DNA of 35,551 nucleotides from Dehalococcoidia bacterium (GTDB taxonomy: Bacteria; Chloroflexota; Dehalococcoidia; Lucifugimonadales; SHYF01): NCBI GenBank assembly GCA_030651175.1, contig JAUSCR010000140.1, positions 1 through 35,551 on the forward strand, read 5' to 3'. Positions 1 through 8,600 of this stretch are shown piece after piece; position 1 is the first letter of the stretch, and every line of letters starts with the position of its first letter. Under the pieces are notes generated by a model that had not been told where the DNA came from, did not search any database, and saw only the letters and a list, made by a program, of their open reading frames with translations. The translations under genes and the position numbers were made by a program.

Positions 1-1
1 G

Positions 2-883
2 TACTTGCCTGTGCCTCCTGGGGACACCCAGACGGACATCCGCTCCGAGATGATCCTGAAGATAGCCAGCTTTGGCGCCTATATGGAGAAACACCACCAC
101 GAGGTGTCTACGGCAGGGCAGGCAGAGCTGGGCCTCCGATACAACACCCTAAAGACCCAGGGCGACCACGTGATGGCGTATAAGTACGTCGTCAAGAACG
201 TGGCCCGTGCCCATGGCAAGGTCGCAACATTCATGCCCAAGCCATTGTTCGGGGACAACGGCTCTGGCATGCACGTCCACCAGAGTCTGTGGAAGAACGG
301 CAAGAACCTTTTCGCTGACCCGAAGGGATACGCCGGCTTCTCCCAGATGGGCCTTCATTACATAGGTGGCCTTCTCAAACACGCCCCAGCGCTGCTGGCC
401 CTGGTGGCGCCAACCACCAACTCCTATCGCCGCCTGGTGCCCGGGTACGAGGCTCCGGTAAACCTGGTCTACTCCCAGCGCAACAGGAGCGCGGCAGCGC
501 GCATCCCCATGTACTTCAGCTCGGAAGTCTCAAAGCGCGTGGAGTTCCGCTGCCCGGACCCAACGTGCAATCCGTACCTGGCCTTCTCCGCAATGCTCAT
601 GGCGGGGCTGGACGGCATAATCAACAAGATAGACCCCGGCAAGCCCTGGGACGTGGACCTGTACGACCTGCCGCCTGAAGAGGCTGCCAAGATCAAGCAG
701 GTGCCTGGCAGCCTGGGAGAGGTCCTGGACGCACTGGAGGCGGACCACGACTTCTTGCTGCGGGGAAACGTGTTTACGCCTGATGTCATTGAGACCTGGA
801 TCAAGTTCAAGCGGGAGCGTGAGCTTGACCTGGTGAGGCTCCGGCCCCATCCGTATGAGTTTTACCTGTACTTCGATGCGTAA
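2..883 (+). CDS. glnA: Glutamine synthetase type I, C-terminal part (partial)
   Basis: This ATP-dependent enzyme makes glutamine from glutamate and ammonia in the cytoplasm. Only the catalytic C-terminal two thirds is present; the frame is open to the left edge, so the true start lies outside the window. Visible motifs are the HHHEV metal/substrate block, the [13 protein letters not shown]/metal loop, NRSAAARIP, and the [11 protein letters not shown] segment. The motif DLYDLPPEE, with its tyrosine codon at 662-664, matches the adenylylation site of the GSI-beta class (Tyr397 in enterobacteria), so activity may be controlled by covalent modification. A second, different glutamine synthetase follows 393 bases downstream. 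Identification as GSI is certain. Assignment to the adenylylated subclass rests on this motif, and no adenylyltransferase gene is in the window. Confidence 0.95.
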   Translation, partial: YLPVPPGDTQTDIRSEMILKIASFGAYMEKHHHEVSTAGQAELGLRYNTLKTQGDHVMAYKYVVKNVARAHGKVATFMPKPLFGDNGSGMHVHQSLWKNGKNLFADPKGYAGFSQMGLHYIGGLLKHAPALLALVAPTTNSYRRLVPGYEAPVNLVYSQRNRSAAARIPMYFSSEVSKRVEFRCPDPTCNPYLAFSAMLMAGLDGIINKIDPGKPWDVDLYDLPPEEAAKIKQVPGSLGEVLDALEADHDFLLRGNVFTPDVIETWIKFKRERELDLVRLRPHPYEFYLYFDA

Positions 884-906
884 TGGCTGAGATTTTCGAC
901 TAGAGC

Positions 907-940
907 AGGGGAGTGGAGCGTTGAGCCTCACTCCCCTCTT
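907..940 (+). terminator. Possible weak intrinsic terminator after the first glnA
   Basis: Bases 907-918 pair with 927-937 to form an 11-bp GC-rich stem with one bulged G. It is followed by only a short pyrimidine stretch (CTCTT), not a clean T run. The position, 24 bases after the stop codon, fits a terminator. Confidence 0.4.
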
Positions 941-963
941 GGTCTACGGAGGGTAGCACCAGC

Positions 964-1138
964 TTTGCACAAAAAGTCATTCTTGTCATTGCGAGTCCTT
1001 CGTTCCTCAGGGTAAACTCCGCAAAGCAATCTCAGGCTGATAACAGATTGCTTCGTCGCTTGCACTCCTCGCAATGGCAATTCCCTCACACGCTCTCAGG
1101 GTGGCACTTGTTGTCGCCCACGAGAGGTTTTGCACAAA
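964..1138. repeat. Interspersed element, family A
   Basis: The interior carries GTCATTGCGAG near the left and CTCGCAATGGCAATTCCCTC toward the right, a typical palindromic-element arrangement. Bases about 998-1021 reappear exactly, in reverse complement, at about 23490-23513. A 31-base stretch ending near 1100 recurs with one mismatch near 23590-23620. The element is bounded by the direct repeat TTTGCACAAA at 964-973 and 1129-1138, which could be a target-site duplication. It accounts for most of the 393-base gap between the two glnA genes. Confidence 0.7.
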
Positions 1139-1165
1139 GCCGATTGAGACAAAAATCACAATCTG

Positions 1166-1194
1166 TTGACAGATGCGTGGCAATTCCTTAGACT
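1166..1194 (+). promoter_or_regulatory. Sigma70-type promoter of glnA
   Basis: A perfect -35 box TTGACA (1166-1171), a 17-base spacer and TAGACT (1189-1194, 4 of 6 matches) lie about 80 bases before the glnA start. I looked by eye for the methanogen NrpR operator GGAA-N6-TTCC around it and did not find one. Confidence 0.65.
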
Positions 1195-1276
1195 AGGGGG
1201 CTATCCACCCTATTGAGGAGAGACGCCTCGCTCCCAGTGTCTCTGTTTCGCTTTTGGTGGCGAGAGGTAAGACGAA

Positions 1277-2617
1277 ATGAGTAAACAGGATCGCGATGAG
1301 GCGATAGAGTATGTTCTCCGCACCATCCGTGAGAACGACGTCCACTTTGTTCGTTTCTGGTTTACGGACATTCTGGGCAACCTGAAAGGGTTCTCCGTGA
1401 ATGTGGCGGAGTTGGAGAACGCCCTGGAGAGAGGGATGGGCTTTGACGGCTCATCCATAGAAGGGTTTGCCCGTATTGACGAGAGCGACATGGTGGCCAT
1501 GCCGGACCCCTCCACGTTCCGCGTTCTGCCGTGGAGGCCCAAGCAGAATGCGGTGGGTCGCATGTTCTGCGATATTCGGACTCCTGAAGGAAAATCGTTT
1601 GAAGGTGATCCGCGGGCTGTGCTGAAGCGTAATCTAGAGCGTGCTAGCAAGCTAGGCTACACCTTCTACGTTGGGCCTGAGTTGGAGTACTTCTATTTCA
1701 AGAGCTCTGATTCCACAGAACCCCTGGACTTGGGCGGATACTTTGACCAGACGCCCCTGGACGTGTCCACGGACCTGCGAAGGGAGACAGTCCTCACCCT
1801 GGAAGAGATGGGTATTCCAGTGGAGTACAGCCACCATGAGGTGGCCCCAAGCCAGCAGGAGATAGACCTGCGTTACACCGATGCCCTTACCATGGCCGAT
1901 ACCGTGATGACCTACCGCCTGGTGGTGAAAGAGGTGGCCCTGCGACACGGTGCCTACGCATCCTTCATGCCTAAGCCAGTGGCCACCATAAACGGCAGCG
2001 GCATGCATGTACACATGTCCCTCTTCCAGGGGAGTCGCAACGCCTTCTTCGATGCCCACGACCCATACCACCTCTCCAAGGTGGCCAAGTGCTTCATTGC
2101 CGGGTTGATGCGCCACGCCGAAGAGATCACCGCCGTAACCAACCAGTGGGTAAACTCCTACAAACGCCTGATTCCGGGGTATGAGGCCCCGGTCTACATC
2201 TCCTGGGCCAGCATCAACCGCTCGGACCTTATCAGGATACCCGCCTACAGGGAAGGGAAGGAGGAGTCCGTGCGCATCGAATACAGAGCGCCGGACCCGG
2301 CATGTAACCCTTACCTGGCTTTCAGCGTTCTGCTGGCCGCCGGACTGGAGGGCGTGGAGAAGGAGTACGAGGTGCCAGCGCCAGTGATGGAGAACGTGTA
2401 TGAAATGTCGCCGGAGGAGCGAGTAAGACGAGGGATACGCTCTCTTCCAGGCAGCCTGTGGGAAGCCATCCAATGCGCTGAGCGTAGCGAGGTGGTGCAG
2501 CGTGCCCTGGGCGAACACGTCTTCCATAGCTTTATCCAGAACAAGAAAATCGAGTGGGATAACTACCGCTCACAAGTCACCGACTACGAGCTAAAGCGGT
2601 ACCTGCCTATTCTGTAG
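1277..2617 (+). CDS. glnA: Glutamine synthetase type I (GSI-alpha-like)
   Basis: Full-length (446 aa) glutamine synthetase. Motifs in order: FDGSSIEGFARIDESD (residues 56-71), the metal-binding GPELEYF (133-139), SHHEVAPSQQE (185-195), [11 protein letters not shown] (239-249), NRSDLIRIP (314-322) and PDPACNPYLAF (339-349). Arg66 sits at the position of the Bacillus Arg62 that mediates glutamine feedback inhibition. The short length and lack of the extra loop put it with GSI-alpha enzymes, which are normally not adenylylated. The ATG at 1277 follows a GAGAGGT ribosome-binding sequence. It lies between another glutamine synthetase and an NrpR regulator, so transcription is probably nitrogen-controlled. 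Subclass assignment is by motif reading only. Confidence 0.95.
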   Translation: MSKQDRDEAIEYVLRTIRENDVHFVRFWFTDILGNLKGFSVNVAELENALERGMGFDGSSIEGFARIDESDMVAMPDPSTFRVLPWRPKQNAVGRMFCDIRTPEGKSFEGDPRAVLKRNLERASKLGYTFYVGPELEYFYFKSSDSTEPLDLGGYFDQTPLDVSTDLRRETVLTLEEMGIPVEYSHHEVAPSQQEIDLRYTDALTMADTVMTYRLVVKEVALRHGAYASFMPKPVATINGSGMHVHMSLFQGSRNAFFDAHDPYHLSKVAKCFIAGLMRHAEEITAVTNQWVNSYKRLIPGYEAPVYISWASINRSDLIRIPAYREGKEESVRIEYRAPDPACNPYLAFSVLLAAGLEGVEKEYEVPAPVMENVYEMSPEERVRRGIRSLPGSLWEAIQCAERSEVVQRALGEHVFHSFIQNKKIEWDNYRSQVTDYELKRYLPIL

Positions 2618-2687
2618 CCAACTGGTCAATATCCTGGGCTGCTTGCAAAGGGTGCGCGCTGTTGGCCATCAACAAGTGAGCACTCGA

Positions 2688-2701
2688 ATCTGCATGCAGA
2701 T
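2688..2701. promoter_or_regulatory. 14-bp perfect palindrome upstream of the nrpR-like gene
   Basis: ATCTGCATGCAGAT is a perfect dyad about 67-80 bases before the predicted transcription start of the regulator gene. It is a candidate binding site for a dimeric regulator, possibly autoregulation. I did not find the same sequence before glnA, gdh or gltB. Confidence 0.35.
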
Positions 2702-2752
2702 GGCCAGAGTTCCTCTTCTGTAGCTCCAACTCTCGGCGTTTGCTGCTGCAAC

Positions 2753-2761
2753 TGATATAAT
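2753..2761 (+). promoter_or_regulatory. Extended -10 promoter of the nrpR-like gene
   Basis: TGA-TATAAT is a perfect -10 hexamer preceded by TGn, the extended -10 arrangement that can work without a good -35. No TTGACA-like hexamer lies at 16-18 bases upstream. It sits 37 bases before the gene start. Confidence 0.55.
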
Positions 2762-2797
2762 GGCGCTGGTTCATCATACCAGTTCACAGAGGTTTGC

Positions 2798-3793
2798 ATG
2801 CTACAAGGCGCCGTCTCCGATGCAGAGCCGAAGATCATAGCTATTCTTAGAGTCCTCAGTGAATCTTCTGAGCCTTTGGGATCTGTCGAAATCGCCAGGC
2901 AACTGAAACCCCACGGGGTTCTATTGAGTGAACGGGCTGTAAGGTATCACCTCAAGACAACGGACGAGAGGGGTTTCACCGTTCCCATGGGGCGGGACGG
3001 CAGGATGATCACTTCTGAAGGGCTCGAGGAACTGCGTTTTGCACTGGCCCCCGATCAAGTAAGTTTCATGCGCCACAGGCTTGAATTGCTGGCCTTTCTT
3101 ACCACTTTTGATCCCAAGAAGCGGACCGGCCAGGTTCCCATAAACACGTCCCTTTTCGATAAGGAGAGGTTGAGAGAAGCCTTGGTAGCCATGAGGGGCG
3201 CTTTCAAGGCCGGGTTATGTGTCAGCGAACTGGTGGCTATGGCTGGCCCTGGGGAGAAGCTTGGCGATGCAGTTGTCCCAAGCGGTAAGGTGGGCTTGGC
3301 CACCATTTGCAGCGTGATAATAAACGGGATCCTGCTCAAGCGCGGCGTTCCCACGGAATCCAGATTTGGAGGTGTGCTGGAGATCCGCCGGTGGAAGCCG
3401 AGACGCTTTGTAGCTGTTATTGACTATGCCGGCACCTCCGTGGACCCATCAGAGCAATACATCCGAGCCGCCATGACCAGCGTGAGCAATGCAGTTGCCA
3501 CGGGGAACGGCAGGATTCTAGCCAATTTCAGGGAGATGCCCGGACCTGCCAGGCCCGTCATCGAGGAGCTCATTCCGATGCTCAAAGAGGCAAAGATCGG
3601 AGGAGTGTACTACCTGGGCGAGACCAGCGAGTCGGTTTGTCAGGTAGCCATAGGCCTGAATCGGATCGGCATGGTGCTCTTGGGGGGGCTGAATCCCCTG
3701 GCCGCCGTAGCGGAAGCAGGCATTGAGTCCGAAAACGTGGGTGAAAGCGGCACGATGGACTATGAGCGGTTGGTCAGCTTTTGGGACCTGTGA
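2798..3793 (+). CDS. nrpR: NrpR-like nitrogen regulator (winged helix plus one NrpR/DUF128 domain)
   Basis: Residues about 10-75 read as a winged helix-turn-helix (GSVEIARQL followed by SERAVRYHL). Residues about 95-331 match the NrpR regulatory domain: a conserved VGLATICSVIINGILLKRG stretch, FGGVLEI, then GTSVDPSEQYI. In methanogenic archaea NrpR represses glnA and nif operons and is released by 2-oxoglutarate, the signal of nitrogen starvation. This protein has one regulatory domain, like the single-domain archaeal forms. Its place between glutamine synthetase and glutamate dehydrogenase genes supports a nitrogen-control role. Whether it represses or activates here, and its operator, are unknown. 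The ATG at 2798 follows AGAGGT. Confidence 0.85.
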   Translation: MLQGAVSDAEPKIIAILRVLSESSEPLGSVEIARQLKPHGVLLSERAVRYHLKTTDERGFTVPMGRDGRMITSEGLEELRFALAPDQVSFMRHRLELLAFLTTFDPKKRTGQVPINTSLFDKERLREALVAMRGAFKAGLCVSELVAMAGPGEKLGDAVVPSGKVGLATICSVIINGILLKRGVPTESRFGGVLEIRRWKPRRFVAVIDYAGTSVDPSEQYIRAAMTSVSNAVATGNGRILANFREMPGPARPVIEELIPMLKEAKIGGVYYLGETSESVCQVAIGLNRIGMVLLGGLNPLAAVAEAGIESENVGESGTMDYERLVSFWDL

Positions 3794-3835
3794 TTCAGCC
3801 TTAAGATCAATTGGGCAACAAGCCCTCGTGACGCC

Positions 3836-3864
3836 TTGACAACATGCGGGACAGACGGTATCCT
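3836..3864 (+). promoter_or_regulatory. Sigma70-type promoter of gdh with extended upstream box
   Basis: TTGACA (3836-3841), 17-base spacer, TATCCT (3859-3864). The surrounding ACGCCTTGACAA followed by ATGCG is shared with the gltB promoter at 5438, suggesting joint control of the two glutamate-forming routes. Confidence 0.7.
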
Positions 3865-3950
3865 CCTGGCCGACGGTAGCCGCTTGCCGCTTTCCGTCAG
3901 ACTCAGCGGCAGAGATTCTACCCATTCTCTAGTGAAACAGGAGGATAAAC

Positions 3951-5213
3951 GTGGCACAGGCACCGGGCATGTTGGCTAACCCCTTTCAGGTTGCACAGGA
4001 GCAGTTAGATATAGCGGCAAAGAAACTGAATCTTGCCCCGCAGGTTCATGCCTTTTTGCGTGAGCCGATGAGAGAGTTGCACGTCACCATACCGGTCCGC
4101 ATGGACAGCGGCGAGGTAAAGATATTCAAGGGATTCAGGGTGCAGTACAACGATGCCCGCGGCCCGGCCAAGGGCGGCATCAGGTTTCATCCCCAGGAGA
4201 CCATAGACACTGTGAGGGCTCTGGCAGCCTGGATGACCTGGAAGTGCGCCGTTGTGGATATCCCCCTGGGCGGCGGCAAAGGCGGAGTCATCTGCGATCC
4301 CAAGTCCATGTCAGAAGGGGAACTGGAGCGTCTTAGCCGGGGCTATGTCAACCAGGTGGGCCGAATCCTCGGTCCAGAGACGGACGTGCCGGCTCCGGAC
4401 GTATACACCACGCCGCAGATTATGGCCTGGATGATGGATGAGTACAGCAAGTTGGTTGGGCACACGGTCCCTGGGGTCATCACAGGAAAGCCATTAGCTC
4501 TTGGCGGCTCTCTTGGTCGGGACGACGCAACAGCTCGCGGCGGTGTCCACACCGTCCGTGATGCCTGCAAGCACCTGGGGATCGATCCTTCCAAGGCAAC
4601 CGTGGCTATCCAGGGCTACGGCAATGCTGGCTACTTCGCTGCCAAGCTCTTGCCAGAGATACTAGGTTGCAAAGTGGTGGCGGTCAGCGACTCCCAGGGC
4701 GGTATCTATAATCCCAGGGGACTTGACTCGGAGGCAGTGCTGGCCCACAAACAACGCACCTCCTCGGTGGTAGGCTTCCGAGGATCAAAACCCATCTCCA
4801 ACGCAGATCTCTTGGAACTGGATGGGGACATCCTTGCGCCCTCCGCCCTGGAGGAGGTCATCACCGAAAGCAACGCCGGCAGAATGAAGCCCAAGATCAT
4901 AGCCGAGCTGGCCAACGGGCCCACTACCCCAGAGGCGGACGACATCCTCTATAAGAACGGCGTTTTTGTAATCCCAGACTTCCTTTGCAATGCCGGCGGC
5001 GTAACAGTGTCCTACTTTGAGTGGGTGCAGAACAACTATGGTCTCTATTGGGAGTTGGATGAGGTCCATAGGCTCCTTGACAAGAAGATGACCAAGGCGT
5101 TCCACGACGTCTTGGGAATGGCTCAGAAAAACAAGGTGCATATGAGAACCGCAGCCTACATGGTCGCCGTGGCCCGCGTGGCCGAGGCAATGAAACTCCG
5201 AGGATGGGTCTAA
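3951..5213 (+). CDS. gdhA: Glutamate dehydrogenase (Glu/Leu/Phe/Val dehydrogenase family)
   Basis: Catalyses reversible reductive amination of 2-oxoglutarate with ammonia. At 420 aa it has the usual length for the hexameric family. The substrate site is visible as [10 protein letters not shown] (Lys74), TWKCA (Lys98) and the GGGKGG loop (Lys110); the catalytic aspartate is in PAPDVYT (Asp150). A Rossmann nucleotide-binding motif GYGNAG follows near residue 220, and [12 protein letters not shown] later. The start is GTG at 3951, chosen because a perfect AGGAGG lies six bases upstream. Its own promoter shares an extended box with gltB. Cofactor preference (NAD or NADP) cannot be read with confidence. 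Confidence 0.95.
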   Translation: MAQAPGMLANPFQVAQEQLDIAAKKLNLAPQVHAFLREPMRELHVTIPVRMDSGEVKIFKGFRVQYNDARGPAKGGIRFHPQETIDTVRALAAWMTWKCAVVDIPLGGGKGGVICDPKSMSEGELERLSRGYVNQVGRILGPETDVPAPDVYTTPQIMAWMMDEYSKLVGHTVPGVITGKPLALGGSLGRDDATARGGVHTVRDACKHLGIDPSKATVAIQGYGNAGYFAAKLLPEILGCKVVAVSDSQGGIYNPRGLDSEAVLAHKQRTSSVVGFRGSKPISNADLLELDGDILAPSALEEVITESNAGRMKPKIIAELANGPTTPEADDILYKNGVFVIPDFLCNAGGVTVSYFEWVQNNYGLYWELDEVHRLLDKKMTKAFHDVLGMAQKNKVHMRTAAYMVAVARVAEAMKLRGWV

Positions 5214-5437
5214 CCCAGGCATCCTTTCGCCTTCTTCCGCGCTCCGATGGGAGGCGGGCCGCCAGCGAGATACCCCGCTAGAGCCGACCCGCCTCTCCGC
5301 TTTCCGGCCTTCCTGCTGGCGGGGGGTGTCCAGCCCCCTGACCAAAGTCGGGAGTTAGCCGGACCTGAACCTGACACTTTGGCGCCAGGACAAGTCGCCA
5401 CCGCCTGGAAGCAAACGGGACCTCATCTGATTACGCC
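5214..5437. other. Non-coding GC-rich stretch with imperfect inverted repeats
   Basis: Bases about 5250-5340 contain imperfect inverted repeats (for example GAGGCGGG against CCCGCCTC) and a GGGGGTGTCCAGCCCCC hairpin that resembles the family-B interspersed elements elsewhere in the window. No gene with a ribosome-binding site is seen here. It may be a decayed repeat that also acts as a terminator for gdh. Confidence 0.4.
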
Positions 5438-5466
5438 TTGACAATGCGCGAGCCGCATGTTACTCT
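5438..5466 (+). promoter_or_regulatory. Sigma70-type promoter of the gltBD operon
   Basis: TTGACA (5438-5443), 17-base spacer, TACTCT (5461-5466). It shares the ACGCC-TTGACAA box and a nearby ATGCG with the gdh promoter. It would give a leader of about 165 bases before gltB. Confidence 0.7.
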
Positions 5467-5471
5467 CAATG

Positions 5472-5502
5472 CCAACGGCAGGCGGCAACCGCCTGCCGTT
5501 GG
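5472..5502 (+). promoter_or_regulatory. Perfect 14-bp hairpin in the gltB leader
   Basis: Bases 5472-5485 pair perfectly with 5489-5502 around a CAA loop. The hairpin begins about six bases after the -10 hexamer, so it lies at the very 5' end of the predicted gltBD mRNA or overlaps the start site. No T run follows, so it is not an intrinsic terminator. It could stabilise the message or, as DNA, be an operator. Confidence 0.5.
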
Positions 5503-5638
5503 TCGCTCTAGCCTCAGGTATGGGTTCTGAACTTTCTTTAGCAAAAACGTAATCCTCACACCTGATTCCCATTCCTATTATGATCATGCGCTCCTCTAAC
5601 CCTTTTCCCCTCCTGCGACGAGCGCATTGGTGAATGCG

Positions 5639-8600
5639 ATGACTGCACCACAGAAGCCGGTGGGGCTGTACCGGCCCGAGTTCGAGCATGATGCCTGCGG
5701 CGTGGGCATTGTGGCTGACATCCTGGGCCGCAACTCCCACAGAATGGTCGAACTGGGCCTGGAGGTGCTGGAGAGCCTGGCCCACCGCGGCGCTTGTGGC
5801 TGCGACCCCAACACGGGGGATGGCGGCGGGATGCTCCTCCAGATGCCCCACGCCTTCTTCGCCCGGCACAACGACGATATAGGTGTGACGCTGCCAGGGC
5901 CCGGCGAGTACGGCGTAGGCATGGTATTCCTGCCCCGGGCTCCTGCTGAGCGTGCCCGCTGCCAGCAGACCGTGGAGGATGTGGTCCGAGCCGAGGGGCA
6001 ACGCTTGCTGGGCTGGCGAGACGTGCCTGTAGATGACAGGGAGATAGGCTATATAGCCAGGGACTCCCAGCCCATCATCCGCCAGGTGTTTGTAGCCAGG
6101 GGGCCAAATACTCCCGACCAGGCTGCCTTCGAGCGGAAGCTGTACGTAATACGAAAGCGCATAGAGAATGAGGTGAACCGATCGGGCATCCGTGAATTGG
6201 GCGCCTTCTACATACCCAGCTTTTCCTCACAAAAGTTGGTCTACAAGGGCCTTCTGATGGGGAACCAGCTCCGAGGCTACTACCCTGACCTGTTGGATCC
6301 CACCACGGAGTCCAGCTTTGTGATGGTCCACTCCCGTTTCAGCACCAACACCCTGGGTTCCTGGAGGCTGGCCCATCCCTACCGGTGTATTGCCCATAAC
6401 GGAGAGATCAACACCCTGCGTGGCAACATCAACTGGATGACGGCTCGGCAGGCGGTGGTGGAGTCCAACCTGTTCGGCGAGGATATCAAGAAGCTGTTTC
6501 CCATCCTCACGCCAGGAGCCAGCGATACCGCCACCTTAGACAACGCCTTCGAGTTCCTTTTGATGGGAGGCCGATCTCTGCCACACGTTATGGCGATGCT
6601 GATACCCGAAGCGTGGGAAGGGAACAGGCAAATCTCCCCCGAAAGGCGCGCCTTCTACGAGTACCACTCCAGCCTGATGGAGCCGTGGGACGGCCCAGCT
6701 CTTATTGCCTTCACGGACGGCGTCAGGATAGGCGCCAACCTGGACCGCAACGGCCTGCGCCCCTTCCGGTACACCGTCACCAAAGACCACCTGGTGGTCA
6801 TGGCATCTGAGACTGGCGTGCTGGACATACCTCCGGAGGATGTGCTGTACAAAGGTAGGCTGCGGCCTGGCCGGATGATACTGGTGGACCCCGTGCGAGG
6901 GCGCATCCTGGACGACGATGACATCAAGGCCGAGTTGGCCCAGCGCCAGCCCTACGGACGCTGGCTGGAGGAGAACCTGGTCCGGATGGAGGACCTGCCC
7001 GCGGTCGCCGAACTCCAAGAGGTGGAGTTCGGGACACTTCTGGAGCGCCAGCAGGCCTTTGGCTACACCCTGGAAGAGCTTCGCATGATCCTTCAGCCCA
7101 TGGCCGAGACCGGCGCAGAGGCCATAGGCTCAATGGGCAACGACACACCGCTGGCCGTGCTGTCCGATAGGCCACAGCTACTGTTCAACTACTTCAAGCA
7201 GCTATTTGCCCAGGTGACCAACCCGCCCCTGGACGCCATCCGCGAGGAGTTGGTCACCTCTTTGGAAGTGACCGTTGGAGAGACGCGCAATATCCTGGAG
7301 GAGACGCCGGAGCATTGCCGCCAGTTGAAGCTGCCCTACCCCGTCCTGACCAACGAGGAGATGGAGCAGGTCCGGCGGGTAGACGTGAATGGCATCCGGG
7401 CCAAGACACTTTCGGCACTGTTCAAAGTGAAGGAAGGCCCTGGGAGCTTGAAGCGGGCGGTGGACCGCCTGTGTCAGGAGGCGGCCCAGGCAGCGCGCGA
7501 AGGCTACGCCATCCTGATACTGTCAGACCGTGGCATGGATGCTGAGAACGCACCCATGCCCAGCCTTTTGGCCACCTCCGCCGTACACCACCATCTCATA
7601 CGGGAAGGGCTGCGCATGAAAGTGGGGCTGGTGGTGGAGTCTGGCGAGCCCAGGGAGGTTCACCAATTTGCCCTTCTCGTAGGGTACGGCGCCAGCGCCG
7701 TGAACCCTTACCTGGCGTACGAGACCCTGGCCGGAATGGCGGAGCAAGGAGTCCTGCCCGCTGGTGTGGATGCCCACGTTGCGGAGAAGAACTTCATCAA
7801 AGCACTGCACAAGTCGTTGCTCAAAGTAGCCTCCAAGATGGGCATATCCACCATCCAGGGCTACCGGGGAGCGCAGATATTCGAAGCCGTGGGCTTGAAC
7901 CAGGAGACAATAGACAAATACTTCACCTGGACGCCCTCCCGCGTGGGCGGCATAGGCATTGACGTCATCGAGCAGGAGGCGTTGCTGCGCCATGCCAGGG
8001 CCTTTGGAGACGATCGTGTCCCAGGGGAGATGGAGTTGGACATGGGTGGCCAGTACCAGTGGCGTCGCGACGGCGAGTACCACATGTGGAACCCGGAGGC
8101 AATCGCCAAGCTCCAGTACGCCTCCAAGACAAACAACTACCAGGTATACAGGGAGTTTGCCAAACTGGCAGAGGAGTACGAACAGAGGCTATGCACCCTG
8201 CGGGGCCTCCTGGAGTTCAAGCCTGCGACAAAGCCGGTGCCCCTGGAAGAGGTGGAGCCAGCCTCGGAGATAGTGAAACGGTTTCATACTGGAGCCATCT
8301 CCTTGGGCGCTATCAGCCGAGAGGCCCACGAAACTCTGGCCATCGCCACCAACCGCATCGGCGCCCGCAGCAACACCGGCGAGGGTGGCGAAGACTACCA
8401 TAGATTCACACGCGACGCCAACGGGGACTCCCGGAGCAGCGCCATCAAACAGGTCGCCTCGGGCCGGTTCGGTGTTACCCCCAACTACCTGGTGAACGCT
8501 ACGGACCTTCAGATCAAGATGGCTCAGGGTTCCAAGCCAGGTGAAGGGGGACAGCTACCCGGCCACAAGATAAGCGAGTACATCGGCTGGGTGCGAAGCA

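Noticed and set aside
5247-5441. Open frame of 64 codons after gdh
   Set aside because: It lies in GC-rich inverted-repeat sequence with proline-rich low-complexity translation and no ribosome-binding site.
1100-5626. Archaeal NrpR operator GGAA-N6-TTCC
   Set aside because: No match was found by eye upstream of glnA, nrpR, gdh or gltB.
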